From Arthrobacter sp. C9C5 (lineage in GTDB: Bacteria; Actinomycetota; Actinomycetes; Actinomycetales; Micrococcaceae): DNA of 64,000 bases. Positions 9,160 through 18,042 of this stretch are shown here, one piece after another (the first letter of the stretch is position 1; every line of letters begins with the position of its first letter). The notes under the pieces were generated by a model. It was not told where the DNA came from, searched no databases, and saw only the letters and a list, made by a program, of their open reading frames with translations. The stretch spans positions 95,286-159,285 of the forward strand of contig NZ_JABFMX010000009.1 of the NCBI RefSeq assembly GCF_013359735.1. The letters run 5' to 3'. The translations under genes were made by a program, and so were the position numbers.

Positions 9160-9373
9160 CCGGGAAGCTCCCCGATGGCGGACGAGGCTACCGGGTTTTT
9201 CGAGGTTGGTACGGCCGGGGACACTTACTGCCGTTCTTGCCTTGGCAGCGAGGATTCAGCCTGACATTATGGCTGCCAATTGAGTGGAGCGGCGTGCCAT
9301 GACGGTTCCGTAACGGCCTTGGAACGGAGGAGCCACGAAAACCGCGCGTCAAACGCGACCGAAGGAGCACCCG

Positions 9374-9892
9374 ATGACCCCCGACACTTCCGGAAGCGTG
9401 CGCACCCTGGGCGCCTTGGGAACGGCGGACGGCAAAGGGATGGTCCGACTTGAAGACCGGTTCGACGTCGGTAGGGAGGACCTTTGGTCAGCCCTCACCG
9501 ACCCCAGCCGCCTCGCGCATTGGCTCGGTGAGGTGGAAGGCGATCTCCGCCAGGGCGGTGAGTACCGCGCGCACTACTTTGCCAGCGGATGGGAAGGCAC
9601 CTGTCGCGTGCAAGTGTGCCAGCCTCCACAGCGGTTGCTGCTTCTGACCGAATCCCCTGACGAACCGGACGGCGTGATCGAGGTGACGCTTACCGCCGAC
9701 GGCGACCAAACCATCCTGGTCATCGAAGACCGTGGCTTACCCCTGGAGCAGATCGCCGCCTATGGGGCGGGAGACCAGATTCACCTCGAAGACCTCGCCG
9801 CCTACCTCTCCGGCCGTGAACCCTGTGATGCTCGGGCCCGGTGGCAGGAACTCCACCCCGCCTACCAGGAGCTGGCCGCAAGCCTCGCCTAG
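9374..9892 (+). CDS. SRPBCC (AHSA1/START-like) domain protein
   Basis: 172-aa soluble protein with an SRPBCC helix-grip fold of the AHSA1 type. The typical order is seen: a first strand (GMVRLEDRFDVGREDLWSALTDPSRLAHWLGEVEGDLRQGGEY), then WEGTCRVQVCQPPQRLLLLTE and a final long helix. These proteins bind hydrophobic ligands or act as co-chaperones; the ligand cannot be read from the sequence. A clear AAGGAG at 9361-9366 precedes the ATG. No coupled neighbour: soxR lies 214 bases upstream and the ABC exporter is convergent. Confidence 0.82.
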   Translation: MTPDTSGSVRTLGALGTADGKGMVRLEDRFDVGREDLWSALTDPSRLAHWLGEVEGDLRQGGEYRAHYFASGWEGTCRVQVCQPPQRLLLLTESPDEPDGVIEVTLTADGDQTILVIEDRGLPLEQIAAYGAGDQIHLEDLAAYLSGREPCDARARWQELHPAYQELAASLA

Positions 9893-9942
9893 CAGGCGGC
9901 GGATCTGTGTGCGCCGCCCAGCAGGTGCCAATGGTGGTGCCC

Positions 9943-11535
9943 TTACGCGGCCAGGTCCCGACGCCGCCAGCCGAGATAGCCCAAGACGGCGAGTCCGGCG
10001 GCGACGGCGGTCAGGGCCACCAGCGCGGGCACAGCGTCGGTGCCCACCGGCAGCAGCGGGGAGTGCCGGAACGGCGAGAGATCCATGAGCCATCCCGGGG
10101 CGTTCCAGAGCACGCCGAACTCTCCGAGCGCCACGAAGGCTAGCAGCACGCCCCAGACCGCGCCGGCCAGCCGGGGCACCCAGCCAAACACCGCCAGCGC
10201 CACGCTGGTCAGCACCCACGCTGCGGGAATCTGCGCGAGCGAGGCGACCGTGGCACTGCCCACCAGCCCGCTGTCCTGGACGGCGGCTGCGGCACCGACA
10301 CCGATCGAGACCCCGGCTAGCACCATCAGCACCGCGACTCCGGCCAGTGCGAAAACGAAGTGGCTGCTTGCCCAGCGGCTGCGCGTGGTAGCCGTCCCCA
10401 GCAGCGCTTCGGTGTGCCCGGCGGACTCCTCGCTGCGCAGATGGTTCACCGCCGCCACCCCGTAAGCCGCGGCCAGCAGGCCCATGATGCTGATCTCCGC
10501 GGCCAGGAAGGCGTCCCGCAGCGCGGATGCGCCGCCGATCAGTTTGATCAGGTCCTGCGCGTTGGGGGAACTGAGCATCTCCGCCACATTGCTGACCAGC
10601 GAGCCGATGACGACGCCGAAGACGACGAACGCCGCGGCCCAGGCCAGCCACACCCTGTGCTGCAGGCGCACGGCCAAAGCCCAGACCCCGGAGAGCGAGC
10701 CGACTGCGGGGCCGGGACGTTCGTCGCGGAGCCCCGCGCCCAGGTCCCGGCGCGCCCGGAGCACAAAGGCCGCCGGGATGAGGAGAACACACAGTGCGAC
10801 CGGCAGCGCCAGCACCCACCATCGGTCCCCGGCGAACGCCCGGATCTGCTGGTTCCAGCCGATCGGTGAGAGCCAGGATAGGAACGAGGGCCCCGGTTCG
10901 GCAAGGTCTCCGACGGCGCGCAGGCCGTAGGTGACGGCGATGACGCCAACGCTCAAGCCGGTGGCAGCGCGGGCGCTCGCGGTCAGTTGCGCGGCGACGC
11001 CGGCCACGGCGCTGAAGGCCATCCCGGTTGCGGCCCAGCCTAGGCCGAAGGCCAGCGACCCGGCAGCCGGCAGGCCGCCGGCGGCGAGGGCGGCGGCGGA
11101 CAGCAGTCCCACGGCCAGGCTGGCGCCTAGGCCGATAATGAGGGCGGCGGCCAGGGCGGCGTCGCGTCCCAGCCGGCCGCCGCCGAGCAGCTCGAGGCGT
11201 CCGCCCTCCTCGTCGGCCCGGGTATGCCGGATGATCAGGATGACCATGAGAACCGCGAGGATGGCGGTCATGAACGCGGTGTACTTGATCAGCGAGAGCG
11301 CCCCAAGGGAGGCGGGATCGTAGATCCGCCCGAACATCGCCACCATCGACGCGGTGGCATTCACGGCATTGGCGGCTTCGATCCGGCTGCGGACGTCTGG
11401 GTAGAGGTCCGCGCCGGCCACCGCCGTCGAGTAGGCAACGACGGCGAATCCCAGCACCCACACCGGCAGCAGCCACCGGTCCCGCCGCAGCCCCAGCCGG
11501 ACCAGCGTTCCGGTGCCGGCCAGCGTCTCAGGCAT
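9943..11535 (-). CDS. ABC exporter permease of the polyketide-antibiotic transporter type
   Basis: 530-aa polytopic protein with about 12 hydrophobic segments in two six-helix halves joined around residue 270 ([17 protein letters not shown]). It matches the actinobacterial fused permease that pairs with a tetronasin-type ATPase (Mycobacterium tuberculosis Rv1217c/Rv1218c arrangement). The half motif [11 protein letters not shown]...GR is repeated as [20 protein letters not shown] in the second half, showing an internal duplication. I start it at the ATG at 11535, where [21 protein letters not shown] begins the conserved region; this overlaps the ATPase stop by eight bases. Substrate unknown: drug or lipid export is the likeliest class. 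Confidence 0.88.
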   Translation of the reverse strand: MPETLAGTGTLVRLGLRRDRWLLPVWVLGFAVVAYSTAVAGADLYPDVRSRIEAANAVNATASMVAMFGRIYDPASLGALSLIKYTAFMTAILAVLMVILIIRHTRADEEGGRLELLGGGRLGRDAALAAALIIGLGASLAVGLLSAAALAAGGLPAAGSLAFGLGWAATGMAFSAVAGVAAQLTASARAATGLSVGVIAVTYGLRAVGDLAEPGPSFLSWLSPIGWNQQIRAFAGDRWWVLALPVALCVLLIPAAFVLRARRDLGAGLRDERPGPAVGSLSGVWALAVRLQHRVWLAWAAAFVVFGVVIGSLVSNVAEMLSSPNAQDLIKLIGGASALRDAFLAAEISIMGLLAAAYGVAAVNHLRSEESAGHTEALLGTATTRSRWASSHFVFALAGVAVLMVLAGVSIGVGAAAAVQDSGLVGSATVASLAQIPAAWVLTSVALAVFGWVPRLAGAVWGVLLAFVALGEFGVLWNAPGWLMDLSPFRHSPLLPVGTDAVPALVALTAVAAGLAVLGYLGWRRRDLAA

Positions 11536-12523
11536 TGCCGGATCCCGGCCCGGCGGGCCCCGTTGCCGCGGAGCCCACGGCTTCGGCCCCGGTGTCCCGC
11601 TGGCCCGCCCCGGTCCCGGAGCCGGCGTTAAACGAGCCGTTCCCGGAGCCATAGTGCCGCAGGAACAGGTCTTCCAGCGTTGGCGGCTGGCTGGTCAGCG
11701 CCCGCAGTCCGGCCGCGGTCAGCGCCTGCAGGAAAGGGCCCAGTCCGGCGGGATCCACCTGGGCGCTGACCCGGTGGTTGGCCACCACCACGTCGTGCAC
11801 GCCGGGCAGCAGTTCCAGCCCCGGCGGCACGGCGGCGACGTCGGCGGTGACGGCAGTCCGGGTCAGGTGGCGCAACTGCTCAAGCGGGCCGGTCTCCACC
11901 ACCCGCCCGGCGCGGATGATGCTCACCCGGTCTGAGAGCGCCTCGGCCTCGCTGAGGATGTGGCTGCTCAGCAGCACGGTGCGCCCCTGTGCCCGGAGTT
12001 CGCGGACGCAGCCGCGGAAGGCGTCTTCCATCAGCGGGTCCAGTCCGCTCGTGGGTTCGTCCAGCAGGAACAATTCGGCGTCGGTGGCCAGCGCGGCGAC
12101 CAGGGCCACCTTCTGCCGGTTGCCCTTGGAATAGGTTCGGGCCTTCTTGGTCGGATCCAGCTCGAAAAGTTCCAGCAGCCGGTCCCGCCGTGCCCGGTCC
12201 TGGCCGCCCTGCAGCTTGCCGAGAAGTTCGATCACCTCGCCGCCGGTCAGGTTGGGCCACAGGGCCACGTCGCCGGGAACGTACGCCAGCCGGCGGTGCA
12301 GCGTCGCGACGTCGCGCCAGGGATCAAGTCCCAGCACCCGGATGGACCCTGCGTTGGACCGCAGCATGCCCAGCAGCAGCCGCAAGGTGGTGGACTTGCC
12401 GGATCCGTTGGGGCCCAGGAAGCCATGCACTTCGCCGGCGGCCACCTCGAAGTCCAGGCCATTAAGGGCCGTGACGGCCCCGAAACGCTTTACGACGCCG
12501 CTCATCTGCACGACACTGCTCAT
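11528..12523 (-). CDS. ABC transporter ATP-binding protein for the adjacent permease
   Basis: 331-aa ATPase subunit of an ABC-2 exporter. Visible motifs are Walker [11 protein letters not shown]-loop region [16 protein letters not shown], a signature loop [16 protein letters not shown] (serine of the LSGGQ loop replaced as is usual in this subfamily), Walker [14 protein letters not shown] and the H-loop SSHILSE. The C-terminal 90 residues include a Gly/Ser/Ala-rich tail. The ATG at 12523 fits the family better than an upstream in-frame start. Gene order ATPase then permease with an eight-base overlap shows one operon. Confidence 0.92.
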   Translation of the reverse strand: MSSVVQMSGVVKRFGAVTALNGLDFEVAAGEVHGFLGPNGSGKSTTLRLLLGMLRSNAGSIRVLGLDPWRDVATLHRRLAYVPGDVALWPNLTGGEVIELLGKLQGGQDRARRDRLLELFELDPTKKARTYSKGNRQKVALVAALATDAELFLLDEPTSGLDPLMEDAFRGCVRELRAQGRTVLLSSHILSEAEALSDRVSIIRAGRVVETGPLEQLRHLTRTAVTADVAAVPPGLELLPGVHDVVVANHRVSAQVDPAGLGPFLQALTAAGLRALTSQPPTLEDLFLRHYGSGNGSFNAGSGTGAGQRDTGAEAVGSAATGPAGPGSGNA

Positions 12524-12667
12524 AGTCAACAAGGTACTCCCGCGCACCGCTTCCAGACCCCTGCGGAAGGTCCCGTTTTCGCAGGTCACGCCCGGGTCGC
12601 GCAAAGCCCCCGGCGCAGGTTACGGCCCCGGTTACCGGGCGCCCCGCCGCTGTGGTTGCATGGATGC

Positions 12668-13123
12668 ATGCCTTTCCGCTGGTCCCCCCGGGCAACCCAG
12701 ACTCTTTCCGCGGCCGCCCTGTGCGGGCTGCTGCTGGCCAGCGCGGCAAAACACTTCCGCGATCCGGACTTCTTCGCCCCGGTGGTCCCGGACTTCCTCT
12801 GCCGTGATGACTCCGGCGGCCGGCAGAACGGGCCCCTCGCCGTACTGTCCCGCGCAGAGTGGGTGGCGGTGAGCGGGCTGCTGGAAGCGGGCGCCGCCGT
12901 CGGACTCCTGATCCCGCCCACCCGACGCGTGGCTGCCGGCTGCGTCACCGGCATGTTCACCGCCTTCCTCGCCGGGCACCTGGACGCGCTCCGCACGGCG
13001 TTCGGACCCGGGGGAACGCCCGCGCAACGCCGTATCCACAGCCTGCGGCTGCCGCTGCAGGCGCCGCTCATCGCCTGGGCGTGGAGCCTGACGAAGCCGG
13101 TCCCGAAGCGGCGGCGCGGGTGA
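12668..13123 (+). CDS. Small four-helix membrane protein, DoxX-like
   Basis: 151-aa integral membrane protein of unknown function. It shows a basic N-terminus, a first helix (TLSAAALCGLLLASAAKHF), a loop, a second helix (GLLEAGAAVGLLIPPTR), a third (VAAGCVTGMFTAFLAGHLDAL) and a fourth near the end, the arrangement seen in DoxX/MauE-like proteins. The start used is ATG 12668; another ATG lies six codons upstream. The TGA stop overlaps the azlC start by four bases when GTG 13120 is used, so it may belong to that operon, although a functional link is not known. Confidence 0.65.
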   Translation: MPFRWSPRATQTLSAAALCGLLLASAAKHFRDPDFFAPVVPDFLCRDDSGGRQNGPLAVLSRAEWVAVSGLLEAGAAVGLLIPPTRRVAAGCVTGMFTAFLAGHLDALRTAFGPGGTPAQRRIHSLRLPLQAPLIAWAWSLTKPVPKRRRG

Positions 13124-13875
13124 AGCTGGCACAATCCCCGGCCTTCCGGGTGGGACTCTCCATCAGCATCGCCACCGGGCTCTACGGGGTGTCCTTCGGG
13201 GCACTCTCCGTGACGTCCGGCCTCGATTTCTGGCAGACCATGGCCCTGAGCCTGCTGCTCTTCAGCGGCGGCTCGCAGTTCGCGTTCATCGGTGTCGTGG
13301 CCGGGGGCGGTTCCGGCGTCGCGGCGATGAGCGCCGCCACCCTGTTGGGCATGCGCAACGGCATCTACGGGATGCAGCTCAACGCCCTGCTCCAGCCGCG
13401 GGGCTGGCGCCGGTTCGCTGCCGCCCACGTGACCATCGACGAATCGACCGCCACGAGCACCGGCCAGACCGACCCGGCGGAGCAACGCCGGGGTTTCTGG
13501 ACGGCGGGGCTGGGCATCTTCGTGCTGTGGAATCTGTTCACCGCTGTGGGGGCGCTGGCCGGGAGCGCCCTGGGCGACCCGAAGCAGTGGGGGCTCGACG
13601 GCGCCGCGGTGGCGGCGTTCCTCGGCCTGCTGTGGCCGCGGCTCAAGGGCCGCGAACCCGTCGCGATCGCCGTCGTCTGCGCCCTGGCAACCGTCCTGGC
13701 CGTGCCGTTCGTGCCGGCCGGGGTGCCGATCCTGGTCGCCGCGTTCGTGGCGGCGGTGGTCGGCTGGTTCAGTCACGGCCGCAGCGACGAGGGGCTCGAA
13801 CCCGACGTCGACCCGTACGCCGAGGAGCATGAGGCTGCCCGCCGTTCCGGCCACAGCCCGGGGGATGCCTCATGA
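13120..13875 (+). CDS. azlC: AzlC family permease subunit
   Basis: About 251-aa integral membrane protein of the AzlC family, which with the small AzlD forms a two-component exporter of branched-chain amino acids (BrnFE type) in related actinobacteria. The core FRVGLSISIATGLYGVSFGALSVTSGLDFWQTMALSLLLFSGGSQFAFIGV is diagnostic, as is NGIYGMQLN. I used the GTG at 13120 because it overlaps the upstream stop in the common GTGA pattern; an in-frame GTG at 13081 would add 13 residues. The hydrophilic C-terminal tail (about 35 residues, Asp/Glu-rich) is longer than average. The stop overlaps azlD by four bases. Confidence 0.88.
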   Translation: MKLAQSPAFRVGLSISIATGLYGVSFGALSVTSGLDFWQTMALSLLLFSGGSQFAFIGVVAGGGSGVAAMSAATLLGMRNGIYGMQLNALLQPRGWRRFAAAHVTIDESTATSTGQTDPAEQRRGFWTAGLGIFVLWNLFTAVGALAGSALGDPKQWGLDGAAVAAFLGLLWPRLKGREPVAIAVVCALATVLAVPFVPAGVPILVAAFVAAVVGWFSHGRSDEGLEPDVDPYAEEHEAARRSGHSPGDAS

Positions 13876-14183
13876 CGCTCTGGCTCTGGCTCCTGCTGTC
13901 CTGCGTGCTGGCGTACGCCTGGAAACTGGTGGGGTACCTTGTGCCCGCCAGCCTGCTCCGCAATCCGCGGATGTCCAGGATCGCCGGCACCATGACGATC
14001 GGGTTGCTGGCCTCCCTGACCGTCGTGAACACAGTGGCGTCCGGGCAGTCCCTGGCGCTGGACGCGCGGCTCGGTGCCCTCGCCGCGGCCGCCATCGCCC
14101 TGTGGTTGCGGGCGCCGTTCCTGGTGGTGGTCCTAGCCGGCGCCGGCGCGGCGGCCGGGCTGCGGTTGCTCGGCTGGAGCTGA
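13872..14183 (+). CDS. azlD: AzlD family small exporter subunit
   Basis: 103-aa protein with about four transmembrane helices, the small partner of AzlC in branched-chain amino acid export. Typical features are the tryptophan-rich first helix (LWLWLLLSCVLAYAWKLVGYLVP), SLLRNPRMSRIAGTMTIGLLASL and the final RAPFLVVVLAGAGAAAGLRLL helix. The ATG sits in an ATGA overlap with azlC, so stoichiometric translation is likely. No regulator of the Lrp or LysR type lies next to it. Confidence 0.88.
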   Translation: MTLWLWLLLSCVLAYAWKLVGYLVPASLLRNPRMSRIAGTMTIGLLASLTVVNTVASGQSLALDARLGALAAAAIALWLRAPFLVVVLAGAGAAAGLRLLGWS

Positions 14184-14205
14184 CGCTCCGCCGTCGGGCG
14201 CTCAA

Positions 14206-14222
14206 CGGTCTTTAGCCCCTAG
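14206..14222. promoter_or_regulatory. DosR-like box A before the 92-aa stress-type gene
   Basis: CGGTCTTTAGCCCCTAG, 30 bp before the ATG at 14252. It shares the CTTTnG-CCC-TA core with four other intergenic sites in this window (21404, 24166, 28713, 34964). Similarity to actinobacterial DosR/DevR sites is by eye only. Confidence 0.35.
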
Positions 14223-14251
14223 TTGGGCCGGGCGCCCAATGGGAGCATTCG

Positions 14252-14530
14252 ATGATGACCGATAAAGACGTTCCGAATGCCGCCGCGCCCGGGCCGCAGG
14301 ATCCAGAGGCGGTGAACCCGGAAGCCGCAGGTGCGGACGCCGCCGGCAAGGCACACCATCCCAGGCCGCACGAGCACTTCGTTTCCCCCGGGGCAGAATC
14401 CACCCGGGAACTGCGCGAAATGGCCCGACGCCGTCGTGAGGCCGAAGAGAAGCTGCAGCAGCACTTGCAGGAGGCACACCACCTGCACGAGGCCAAGGAA
14501 AAGCCAGCCGAAGATCAAGGCGGGCACTGA
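14252..14530 (+). CDS. Small charged hypothetical protein
   Basis: 92-aa hydrophilic protein with no recognised domain. The first half is Pro/Ala/Asp-rich and probably disordered; the second half (STRELREMARRRREAEEKLQQHLQEAHHLHEAKEK) is strongly helical with alternating Arg/Glu/His and heptad-like spacing, so a short coiled coil is likely. GGGAG at 14240-14244 gives a ribosome binding site; tandem ATG codons at 14252 and 14255 are both possible starts. The candidate DosR-like box A lies upstream. Histidine clusters (AHHLHE, HHPRPHEHF) could bind a metal, but that is only a possibility. Confidence 0.7.
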   Translation: MMTDKDVPNAAAPGPQDPEAVNPEAAGADAAGKAHHPRPHEHFVSPGAESTRELREMARRRREAEEKLQQHLQEAHHLHEAKEKPAEDQGGH

Positions 14531-14591
14531 GAGGTTCAGCTGCAAGGACCCGGCGGGCCGGCGGCAGCCGGACTCCGGCTGCCGCCCCGCC

Positions 14592-15521
14592 TCAGGCGTC
14601 GCCGTCGACCGTCACGACAATCTTGCCGCGGGTGTGCCCTTCCATGTTGAGGCGGAACGCATCTGCCGCCTGCGCCAGCGGGAAGGTCTGCGCCACCTCA
14701 ACCCGGAGCTTGCGCTCATCGACCAGCTCGGAGAGCTCCTGCAGATCGGCGCCCACCGGGTTCACCCACATCCAGGTGCCGCCGTGCTGCTCAACTTCGC
14801 TGTCGGCGATGGAGGCGTGCCGGCCGCCGTCGGCCAGCACCGCCAGGGTGGCATCGAGGTTCCCGCCGACGAAGTCCGCCACGACCTCGACTCCTTCGGG
14901 GCGAAGTGCCCGCACCCGGTCCGCGAGTCCTTCACCGTAGCTGACGGGTTCGGCGCCGAGGGAGCGCAGGAACTCGTGGTTCTTTTCTGACGCCGTCGCG
15001 ATCACACGTGCACCCAGCGCCGCGGCGATCTGGATTCCGAGGGACCCGACGCCGCCGGCCCCGCCATGGATCAATACGGTCTCGCCGGCCTTGAGGCCGA
15101 GGCGCGTGAGGACCTGATAGGCCGTCAGTCCCGCCAGGGGAAGCCCGGCGGACTCATTCCACCCGAGTGAGGCGGGCTTGCGGGCGAGGAGCCGTTCCGG
15201 GAGGGCGATGTATTCAGCGAAACTCCCGCCGTGGACATAGTCTTTGCGGCCATAGGCGATGACTTCATCGCCGGGCTGGAAATGCGGCGCGTCGATGCCG
15301 ACCGATTCCACGACGCCGGCCACATCCCAGCCGGGAATTGCCGGGAACTGCAGGTCCATCACTGCATCCAAGTAGCCGGCCATGATCTTCCAGTCGACCG
15401 GATTTACCGATGCCGCCTTGACCTTGACCAGAACCATGCCCGGCCCGACCTTTGGCATCGGACGCTCGGCCAACTCAAGGACGTCCGGATTTCCATATTC
15501 GCTGTACGTTATCGCCTTCAT
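14592..15521 (-). CDS. NADP-dependent zinc-free quinone oxidoreductase
   Basis: 309-aa medium-chain dehydrogenase/reductase of the quinone oxidoreductase group. The N-terminal GroES-like domain (MKAITYSEYGNPDVLELAERPMP, SVNPVDWKIMAGYL, PGWDVAGVV) is followed by the Rossmann motif HGGAGGVGSLGIQIA. The cysteine and histidine zinc ligands of alcohol dehydrogenases are absent, as expected for this group. It probably reduces quinones or enones with NADPH in the cytosol. It is monocistronic, with its start 60 bases from the 3' end of the DUF1232 gene that reads the same way. Confidence 0.9.
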   Translation of the reverse strand: MKAITYSEYGNPDVLELAERPMPKVGPGMVLVKVKAASVNPVDWKIMAGYLDAVMDLQFPAIPGWDVAGVVESVGIDAPHFQPGDEVIAYGRKDYVHGGSFAEYIALPERLLARKPASLGWNESAGLPLAGLTAYQVLTRLGLKAGETVLIHGGAGGVGSLGIQIAAALGARVIATASEKNHEFLRSLGAEPVSYGEGLADRVRALRPEGVEVVADFVGGNLDATLAVLADGGRHASIADSEVEQHGGTWMWVNPVGADLQELSELVDERKLRVEVAQTFPLAQAADAFRLNMEGHTRGKIVVTVDGDA

Positions 15522-15581
15522 GCAGGCTTCAACGGCTGCTTCCGGGACCCTATTCCGCGTGCCGCAGACAAGTGTGTCAGC

Positions 15582-15998
15582 TCACCGGGCGGTGCCGAGT
15601 CCGGCCAGTTTCAGGATCAGCTGCAGGCCCTCCGGCGTGCCGGGCCAGTGCCGTTCCACGGCCTCCGCGCCGGCCCGGGCGACCACGGAGCGCAGCACCA
15701 GGGCGACGATGACGACGTCGTCCGCGTAGCCGATCACGGGCAGGAAGTCGGGCACCAGGTCGATCGGCGAGAGCAGGTACGCCAGCAGCAGGGCCAGCCG
15801 GATGCGCACGCCGACAGCGACCGTGCGGTCGGCCACCAGCCGCCGGATCAGCCGGAGCAGGTCCGGCAGCAGCCGCAGGGCATCCTTCATGGTGACCGTC
15901 GCCGGGTGGCGCCGCGCGTAGCCCCAGAGCAGCGCCAGTAGCACGGCATACATCAGCAATAGGCCGCCGAGCACGCCGGCGACGGTTTCCCACGTCAT
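15582..15998 (-). CDS. DUF1232 (YkvA-like) membrane protein
   Basis: 138-aa protein with an N-terminal helix (VLGGLLLMYAVLLALLWGYARR) and the DUF1232 core RIRLALLLAYLLSPIDLVPDFLPVIGYADDVVIVALVLR. The family motif SPIDLVPDFLPVIGYADD is complete. No enzymatic activity is known for the family. The ATG at 15998 follows the TetR stop by four bases in the same direction, so both are co-transcribed; the TetR protein may control it. Confidence 0.88.
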   Translation of the reverse strand: MTWETVAGVLGGLLLMYAVLLALLWGYARRHPATVTMKDALRLLPDLLRLIRRLVADRTVAVGVRIRLALLLAYLLSPIDLVPDFLPVIGYADDVVIVALVLRSVVARAGAEAVERHWPGTPEGLQLILKLAGLGTAR

Positions 15999-16002
15999 GG
16001 GG

Positions 16003-16671
16003 TCAACGGTACGTGGTTCCGTAAGTCGACCCGAAGCCGACGCCGAATGCGGTGCCGTACGTGGTCCCCGGCAGCAGCGACTGCGGTGGCAGCGGACGAT
16101 CGGGGCGTTCTGCGCGGATGGCGTCCTCGAGCAGGGCGGCCGGACGACGCCAGGCATCCGAACCGGCCTCCATCGTGTCCACCACGCCGATCAGCATGGC
16201 CAGCAGCCGGATCATGTCAGTCATGGAGATGTCGCTGCGCAGCGTGCCCTGGCCCTGGCCGCGGCCCAGCAGTACGGCCACCGACTCGATCAGGTCCCCG
16301 GTGATGCCGGTAAGCACACCGCGGCGGCCGGCCACCGCGCCGAGCAGGTTGGCTTCGTCGCTGGCAACCCCCATCAGGGCGTCGACCACGCGGAACAGGC
16401 CTTCGGCGGCGTCCTTGCCGGCAAGCGCTTCCTCGATGACCGGATTGACCCGCAGCTTCAACTGCTGGTGCAGCGCGGCGAGCACGAGTTCTTCCTTGTC
16501 GGCGAAGTTCCGGAACAGGGTCGCGGGGCCTACTCCGGCAGTGACGGCGATAGTCTGAAGCGGAACTTCGGGGCCGTGCTCGCGAAAGCACTGGCGGGCC
16601 GCGGCAATGATCTTGTTGACGTTGCGCGCTGCATCCGCACGGAGCGGCCTGCGGTCTACTGCCCGGTTCAT
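16003..16671 (-). CDS. TetR family transcriptional regulator
   Basis: 222-aa regulator with an N-terminal TetR helix-turn-helix: NVNKIIAAARQCFREHGPEVPLQTIAVTAGVGPATLFRNFADKEELVLAAL. The ligand domain follows and is of the type with a SBP-like C-terminal fold; its ligand is unknown. The C-terminus is odd: a Gly/Tyr/Thr-rich run (GTTYGTAFGVGFGSTYGTTY) that resembles a low-complexity repeat and is unlikely to be structured. Start ATG 16671 chosen over the longer frame because MNRAVDRRPLRADAARN is the typical beginning. It heads a two-gene unit with the DUF1232 gene. Confidence 0.88.
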   Translation of the reverse strand: MNRAVDRRPLRADAARNVNKIIAAARQCFREHGPEVPLQTIAVTAGVGPATLFRNFADKEELVLAALHQQLKLRVNPVIEEALAGKDAAEGLFRVVDALMGVASDEANLLGAVAGRRGVLTGITGDLIESVAVLLGRGQGQGTLRSDISMTDMIRLLAMLIGVVDTMEAGSDAWRRPAALLEDAIRAERPDRPLPPQSLLPGTTYGTAFGVGFGSTYGTTYR

Positions 16672-16793
16672 TTGCTCAGGGTAGCAACGCGGAGGTGGAG
16701 GAAACCTGTTACCGGCGGGTACGCCCAATTGTGACGTGTCGGCCCGCGATTTTGGACCCGGGCTGCCCGGATCCCGCGTGGCAGACTGGAGCC

Positions 16794-17120
16794 ATGTTGC
16801 TTGCATTTTCTGTCGCACCCTCCGGCCGTCCCGCCGGCGCCCCCGCCGGCTCCGAATCCGACGACGCCTCGGTCCACCATGCCGTCGCCGAGGCGGTGCG
16901 GATCGTCCGGGAATCCGGGCTGCCGAACCACACTGACTCGATGTTCACCACGATCGAGGGCGAATGGGATGAGGTGTTCGACGTCGTGAAGCGGGCTACG
17001 GAGGCCGTGGGCCGCTACGGCAGCCGCGTCTCCCTGGTGATCAAGGCCGACATCCGCCCCGGCTGCACGGGCGAACTGACCGGCAAACTGGACCGGCTGG
17101 AACAGGCCCTGGGCGACTAA
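16794..17120 (+). CDS. MTH1187/YkoF-type thiamine-binding protein
   Basis: 108-aa small ferredoxin-like-fold protein of the MTH1187 (DUF77) family, members of which bind thiamine or its hydroxymethylpyrimidine moiety. The pattern LLAFSVAPSG..., VAEAVRIVRESGLPNHTDSMFTTIEGEWDEVFDVVKRATEAV and SRVSLVIKADIRPG is characteristic. It is divergent from the TetR gene with a 122-base gap. No ABC transporter for thiamine is adjacent, so it may act alone in the cytosol. Confidence 0.88.
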   Translation: MLLAFSVAPSGRPAGAPAGSESDDASVHHAVAEAVRIVRESGLPNHTDSMFTTIEGEWDEVFDVVKRATEAVGRYGSRVSLVIKADIRPGCTGELTGKLDRLEQALGD

Positions 17121-17196
17121 TCCGGAGCCGCGCTGGCCCTGGGCGGGGAGCCCACGGCCCTACCCTCCGGCGGGGGCAGCTGAAAGACTGGGCCGC

Positions 17197-17874
17197 ATGA
17201 TCGAGCATCTGCCCACATCCCGCTGGATCGCCGTCGAGGAGTACCTCTCCGGCGTTGTGGTCCGGCCCGACACTTCGCTGCGGCGCGCCGTGGCCGCCGC
17301 CCTCGACGCCGGGATGCCGCCCATCGAGGTCGCCCCGAACGCCGGCAAGCTCCTGAAGCTGCTGGTCCAGCTCTCCGGCGCCCGCCGGGTGCTGGAGATC
17401 GGCACGCTGGCTGGGTTCAGCACCATTTGGATGGCACAGGGCTTGCCCGACGGCGGCCGGCTGGTCACCTGCGAATACCTGCCCCGGCACGCCGAGGTGG
17501 CGCGCGCCAATCTCGACCGGGCCGGGCTGGGCCACCTCGTGGACATCCGGGTGGGCGCGGCCCTGGATACGCTGCCCGCGCTGGAAAGCGAGGGCGCCGG
17601 GCCTTTCGATTTTGTGTTCATCGACGCGGACAAGGAACACAACCCGCAATACCTGGACTGGGCCATCAGGCTGGGCCGGCCCGGCACCACGGTGGTGATG
17701 GACAACGTGGTGTGGGAGGGCGCGGTGCTGGAACCGGCCCTGGATCCCGTCAACGCCCCGGGGATCGTCGCGGCGCTGGAGATGATGGGCGCGGACCCGC
17801 GGCTGGACGCCACCGTGATCCAGACGGTGGGATCGAAGGGCTGGGACGGCTTCGCGCTCGCCCTCGTGCGGTAG
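17197..17874 (+). CDS. Cation-dependent SAM O-methyltransferase
   Basis: 225-aa class I methyltransferase of the caffeoyl-CoA/catechol O-methyltransferase family. SAM-binding motif LEIGTLAGFSTIWMA, acidic loop VTCEYLPRHAEVARANL, metal-binding VFIDADKEHNPQYLDWA (Asp-x-Asp) and a second metal loop MDNVVWEG are all intact, so an active enzyme is likely; the substrate is probably an aromatic diol. Its TAG stop lies within the first unit of the tandem hairpin repeat at 17871. It is 76 bases after the thiamine-binding gene and not obviously coupled. Confidence 0.9.
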   Translation: MIEHLPTSRWIAVEEYLSGVVVRPDTSLRRAVAAALDAGMPPIEVAPNAGKLLKLLVQLSGARRVLEIGTLAGFSTIWMAQGLPDGGRLVTCEYLPRHAEVARANLDRAGLGHLVDIRVGAALDTLPALESEGAGPFDFVFIDADKEHNPQYLDWAIRLGRPGTTVVMDNVVWEGAVLEPALDPVNAPGIVAALEMMGADPRLDATVIQTVGSKGWDGFALALVR

Positions 17875-17942
17875 CGCGCTGTCGATGCAGCGCGGTAGCG
17901 CGCTGTGGGAGCAGCGCGGTAGCGCGATGCCGACGCAGGCCG
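17871..17942 (+). repeat. Three tandem 24-bp units, two of them hairpins
   Basis: Units start with GTAGCGCG at 17871, 17895 and 17919; units 1 and 2 differ at only four or five bases, unit 3 is more diverged. Units 1 and 2 each contain CGCGCTG and CAGCGCG arms around a six-base loop, so two stem-loops form in series directly at the O-methyltransferase stop codon. A role as a terminator is plausible although no T-run follows. Confidence 0.75.
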
Positions 17943-17950
17943 GCGAAGTG

Positions 17951-17964
17951 CTAAGTATGCTTAG
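17951..17964. promoter_or_regulatory. Palindrome CTAAG-TATG-CTTAG before the acyl-CoA dehydrogenase-like cluster
   Basis: Perfect 5-bp arms with a four-base spacer, 79 bp before the ATG at 18043, in otherwise very GC-rich DNA. It shares the TAAGyATGmTTA core with the site at 38145-38165, so both may be bound by the same regulator. Confidence 0.4.
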
Positions 17965-18042
17965 ATTTACCCGGCGGCTTCGGCCGGCAGCTGCAGGCAC
18001 GGACAACACCAGGCGCACATCGCAAAGGACACGGACGAGGCA

